NCBI GenBank assembly: GCA_003242645.1
Contig: QGVC01000127.1
Coordinates: 1 to 8,953, forward strand
Reading direction: 5' to 3'
Length of the DNA: 8,953 bases
Origin: Pseudomonadota bacterium
GTDB lineage: Bacteria > Pseudomonadota > Alphaproteobacteria > Rhizobiales > Hyphomicrobiaceae
Shown here: piece by piece, positions 7,374-8,953 of the stretch
Layout: each line of letters starts with the position of its first letter
Numbering within the stretch: position 1 is the stretch's first letter
Position numbers and translations under genes: made by a program
The notes under the pieces: model-generated
Seen by the model: the letters and a program-made list of their open reading frames with translations, nothing else
Database searches by the model: none
What the model was told of the DNA's origin: nothing

Positions 7374-8077
7374 AGACCACGCTCCTTTGCAATCTCGTCA
7401 TAGGCGGCATTGAGGGCCGCGAGCTTGCGGTTGGCCACGTCGATGAACTCCTTCGGCACGCCACGCGCCATCAGCGTATCGGGATGGTGCTCGCGCACGA
7501 GCCGCTTGTAATGGGCCTTTAATTCATTGTTCGAAATGTCCGGCTCAACGCCGAGAACAGTATAGGGGTCGTTCGGCTCACGAACGAACAGCCGGCGGAT
7601 GGCGCGATACTCCGTATCCGAGAAGCCGAAACGCCGCGCCACGTCGGCCAGATACGCATCCTCGGCTCCGTGGAAGATGCCGTCCGCGGCAGCGATGTGG
7701 AACAAAGCCTCAAGAACGTTCCGCTTCAGATCTGGCTCATCGGCGAGCAGCCGCGAAATCTTATCGGCATAAGCATCATAACCGGCGACATCCTGCTTGG
7801 CGATGTCGTAGAGGCGCTCCACATTGGCGCGCTCCTCCGGCGGCACGTGGAAGATCTCCTCGAAGGCCTCCGCCTCCAAGCGCGTCGAGACGCCATCCGC
7901 CTTCGACAGCTTTGCACAAAGCGAGATCACGGCGATGGTGAACGCCACGCTGTTACGCTGCGACCGGGAGCGCCAGAACCTCTCCAGCCCGAGATTCGCA
8001 TAGAGGCCATCGAGCACCGCGCGAACGGCGCCGCCCTCCCCTAGCCCGATGACACGTGTGATGGTTCGCCAAGGCAT
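7370..8077 (-). CDS. DjlA-like co-chaperone: TerB-like domain plus C-terminal J domain
   Basis: This 235-residue protein combines a helical TerB-like domain (about residues 42-165) with a C-terminal J domain (170-235) carrying the HPD motif at 198-200, which stimulates DnaK ATPase. The TerB part shows the paired acidic motifs KADG (59-62) and AADG (130-133). The J domain follows the DjlA pattern, with an extended MARGVPKEFIDVANRKLAALNAAYDEI after HPD. Unlike E. coli DjlA, there is no N-terminal membrane helix: the first 40 residues are mixed and charged, so the protein should be cytosolic. It is the first gene of a probable operon with the amidase and the DMT permease. The ATG at 8077 is the only plausible start; the site before it (AAGAAGACAGG) is a weak ribosome binding site. 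Confidence 0.93.
   Translation of the reverse strand: MPWRTITRVIGLGEGGAVRAVLDGLYANLGLERFWRSRSQRNSVAFTIAVISLCAKLSKADGVSTRLEAEAFEEIFHVPPEERANVERLYDIAKQDVAGYDAYADKISRLLADEPDLKRNVLEALFHIAAADGIFHGAEDAYLADVARRFGFSDTEYRAIRRLFVREPNDPYTVLGVEPDISNNELKAHYKRLVREHHPDTLMARGVPKEFIDVANRKLAALNAAYDEIAKERGL
7382..7387 (-). promoter_or_regulatory. Ribosome binding site of the amidase gene, inside djlA-like 3' end
   Basis: AAGGAG on the minus strand lies 8 bases before the GTG at 7373, within the last codons of the upstream gene (KERGL). It supports the GTG start and implies translational coupling through the 4-base GTGA overlap. Confidence 0.7.
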
Positions 8078-8295
8078 GCGCCTGTCTTCTTACCCTTGAT
8101 CGGGGCGACAATGAAGCGACCTACAGTGCATCGGGCCGTGGGCTGCATGCCACAGATCGGCCAAAATCCGCCACGGTTTAACCATTTTTCGAGTTGCTTT
8201 GGGCATTTTGATGTCGACTTCATGGCATGGCGTGCTAGCTTTTTCGTCACGAAGCCCAAGGAGCCGTCACTAACGAGCAAGGGCGGGGGAAACCC

Positions 8296-8433
8296 ATGAG
8301 GACGCTTTGCTACGCCATTGCCGCTGCGGCCATGATCGCCGTGGCTGCCGGAACGGGCAAATCGGAGGATCCAACCCCGGATATCAAGACGCAGCTCCCC
8401 GTTCAGACAGCGTCTGTTTCGATCAGCCGTTAA
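8296..8433 (+). CDS. Possible small secreted peptide (45 aa)
   Basis: The frame encodes 45 residues: an N-terminus MRTLCYAIAAAAMIAVAAG that looks like a signal peptide (one Arg, then a 16-residue alanine-rich hydrophobic stretch ending in small residues), then a polar mature part of about 26 residues, GKSEDPTPDIKTQLPVQ followed by a Ser/Val tail, ending in TAA. A purine-rich GGGGGAAA lies 5-12 bases before the ATG and could serve as the ribosome binding site. The gene is divergent from the djlA-like gene, with 218 bases between them, and converges with the TRAP permease gene. No family is recognised. Short alanine-rich frames arise by chance in GC-rich DNA, so the call is tentative; the signal-peptide shape is the main support. 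Confidence 0.45.
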   Translation: MRTLCYAIAAAAMIAVAAGTGKSEDPTPDIKTQLPVQTASVSISR

Positions 8434-8512
8434 CGTCCGATCCGAGAGGCGCGGTAAGTCGTTAGTCTATACGCTCCTCCAATCAAGACCGAGAGCCCGG
8501 AAAGGGCGCGCC

Positions 8513-8953
8513 TTAGCGCGCATCGAGCATCGTCGAAGGCAGCCAGAGCGCCAACTCCGGAAAGGCCGCCAGCAGGGCTACTGCGACCACCATCAGTATG
8601 AACAGCGGCAGTGCGTAGAGGCCAATTGTGAACAAGTTCCGCCCGGTCATCGACTGCAGAACGTAGAGGTTGAACCCGACCGGCGGTGTGATCTGTGCCA
8701 TCTCCGTGACGATCACAATATAGATGCCGAACCAGATCAGGTCGAAGCCGCTGCGTTCGACCATCGGGATGATGATCGAGGTCGTCAGCACGACGATCGA
8801 AATGCCATCCAGGAAGCACCCGAGGACGATAAAAAACAGCGTCAGCGCGAAGAGCAGCTGATATTTGCTCAGGTTGAAGCTACCCACCCATTCCGCGAGC
8901 TCACGCGGAATGCCAGTGAACCCCATTGCCGTCGTAAGAAACGCCGCGCCAGC
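8513..8953 (-). CDS. TRAP transporter large permease subunit (DctM type), 3' part
   Basis: The gene enters from the right edge, so only the C-terminal 146 residues are visible, beginning AGAAFLTTAMGFTGIP. DctM is the 12-helix sodium-coupled permease of TRAP transporters, importing carboxylates or similar acids delivered by a periplasmic binding protein. The region shows the family blocks LGCFLDGISIVVLTTSIIIP, the IWFGIYIVIVTEMAQITPPVG segment and GFNLYVLQSM, followed by two closing membrane helices. The visible ATG at 8926 is internal: the frame stays open upstream to the window edge and the residues there continue the family pattern. The small permease and binding-protein genes, if present, lie outside. 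A GCGCGC/GCGCGC hairpin (8506-8521) overlaps its TAA stop; no T-run follows. Confidence 0.95.
   Translation of the reverse strand, partial: AGAAFLTTAMGFTGIPRELAEWVGSFNLSKYQLLFALTLFFIVLGCFLDGISIVVLTTSIIIPMVERSGFDLIWFGIYIVIVTEMAQITPPVGFNLYVLQSMTGRNLFTIGLYALPLFILMVVAVALLAAFPELALWLPSTMLDAR

Noticed and set aside
8223..8238. TGGCATGGCGTGCTAG as a sigma-54 promoter
   Set aside because: The GG and GC elements are two bases too close for the required -24/-12 spacing.
8041..8280. 79-residue minus strand open frame upstream of the djlA-like gene
   Set aside because: No domain, overlaps the djlA-like start region in another frame, and fits better as a non-coding divergent promoter region.
8506..8521. 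GCGCGC hairpin at the dctM stop as an intrinsic terminator
   Set aside because: The stem is only 6 bp, overlaps the stop codon and has no T-run on either strand.

Overview
The window looks like chromosomal DNA of an alphaproteobacterium, most likely of the Hyphomicrobiales (Rhizobiales) type. The coding regions are GC-rich. A def-fmt-truA cluster is present, the RNase P RNA is of the bacterial A type, and a soluble DjlA-like J-protein gene runs directly into a cell-wall amidase gene near rnpB. These placements come from recognising gene order and protein families by eye, not from a database search.

Layout from left to right. Positions 1-384 are relatively AT-rich and hold no recognised gene. 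A TSUP (TauE/SafE-type) permease follows on the + strand (385-1179). A 222-base gap with several hairpins separates it from the convergent minus-strand cluster def (3300-3815), fmt (2318-3250) and truA (1402-2166). Def and Fmt act at the two ends of the N-formyl-methionine cycle: Fmt formylates initiator Met-tRNA and Def removes the formyl group from new proteins. TruA modifies the tRNA anticodon arm. Divergent from def is a two-domain protein (3965-5185): a RimB-like retropepsin domain fused to a shortened, apparently inactive RimK-type ATP-grasp domain.

On the minus strand, reading right to left, a compact set runs djlA-like (7370-8077), amidase with peptidoglycan-binding domain (6603-7373), DMT/EamA permease (5676-6593), then rnpB (5214-5638). 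The first three genes are coupled by a 4-base overlap and a 9-base gap. rnpB appears to have its own promoter in the 37 bases after the permease stop. To the right lie a possible 45-residue secreted peptide gene (8296-8433, +) and the 3' end of a TRAP-transporter large permease gene (8513 to the window edge, minus).

Most of the window is housekeeping (translation, RNA processing, cell wall, transport). The most unusual item is the retropepsin / pseudo-RimK fusion, which has lost the ATP-binding core and the metal-binding Glu and Asn while keeping the rest of the fold. The next most interesting is a def promoter placed so that the mRNA would be leaderless. No CRISPR array, complete mobile element or obvious defence system was seen.
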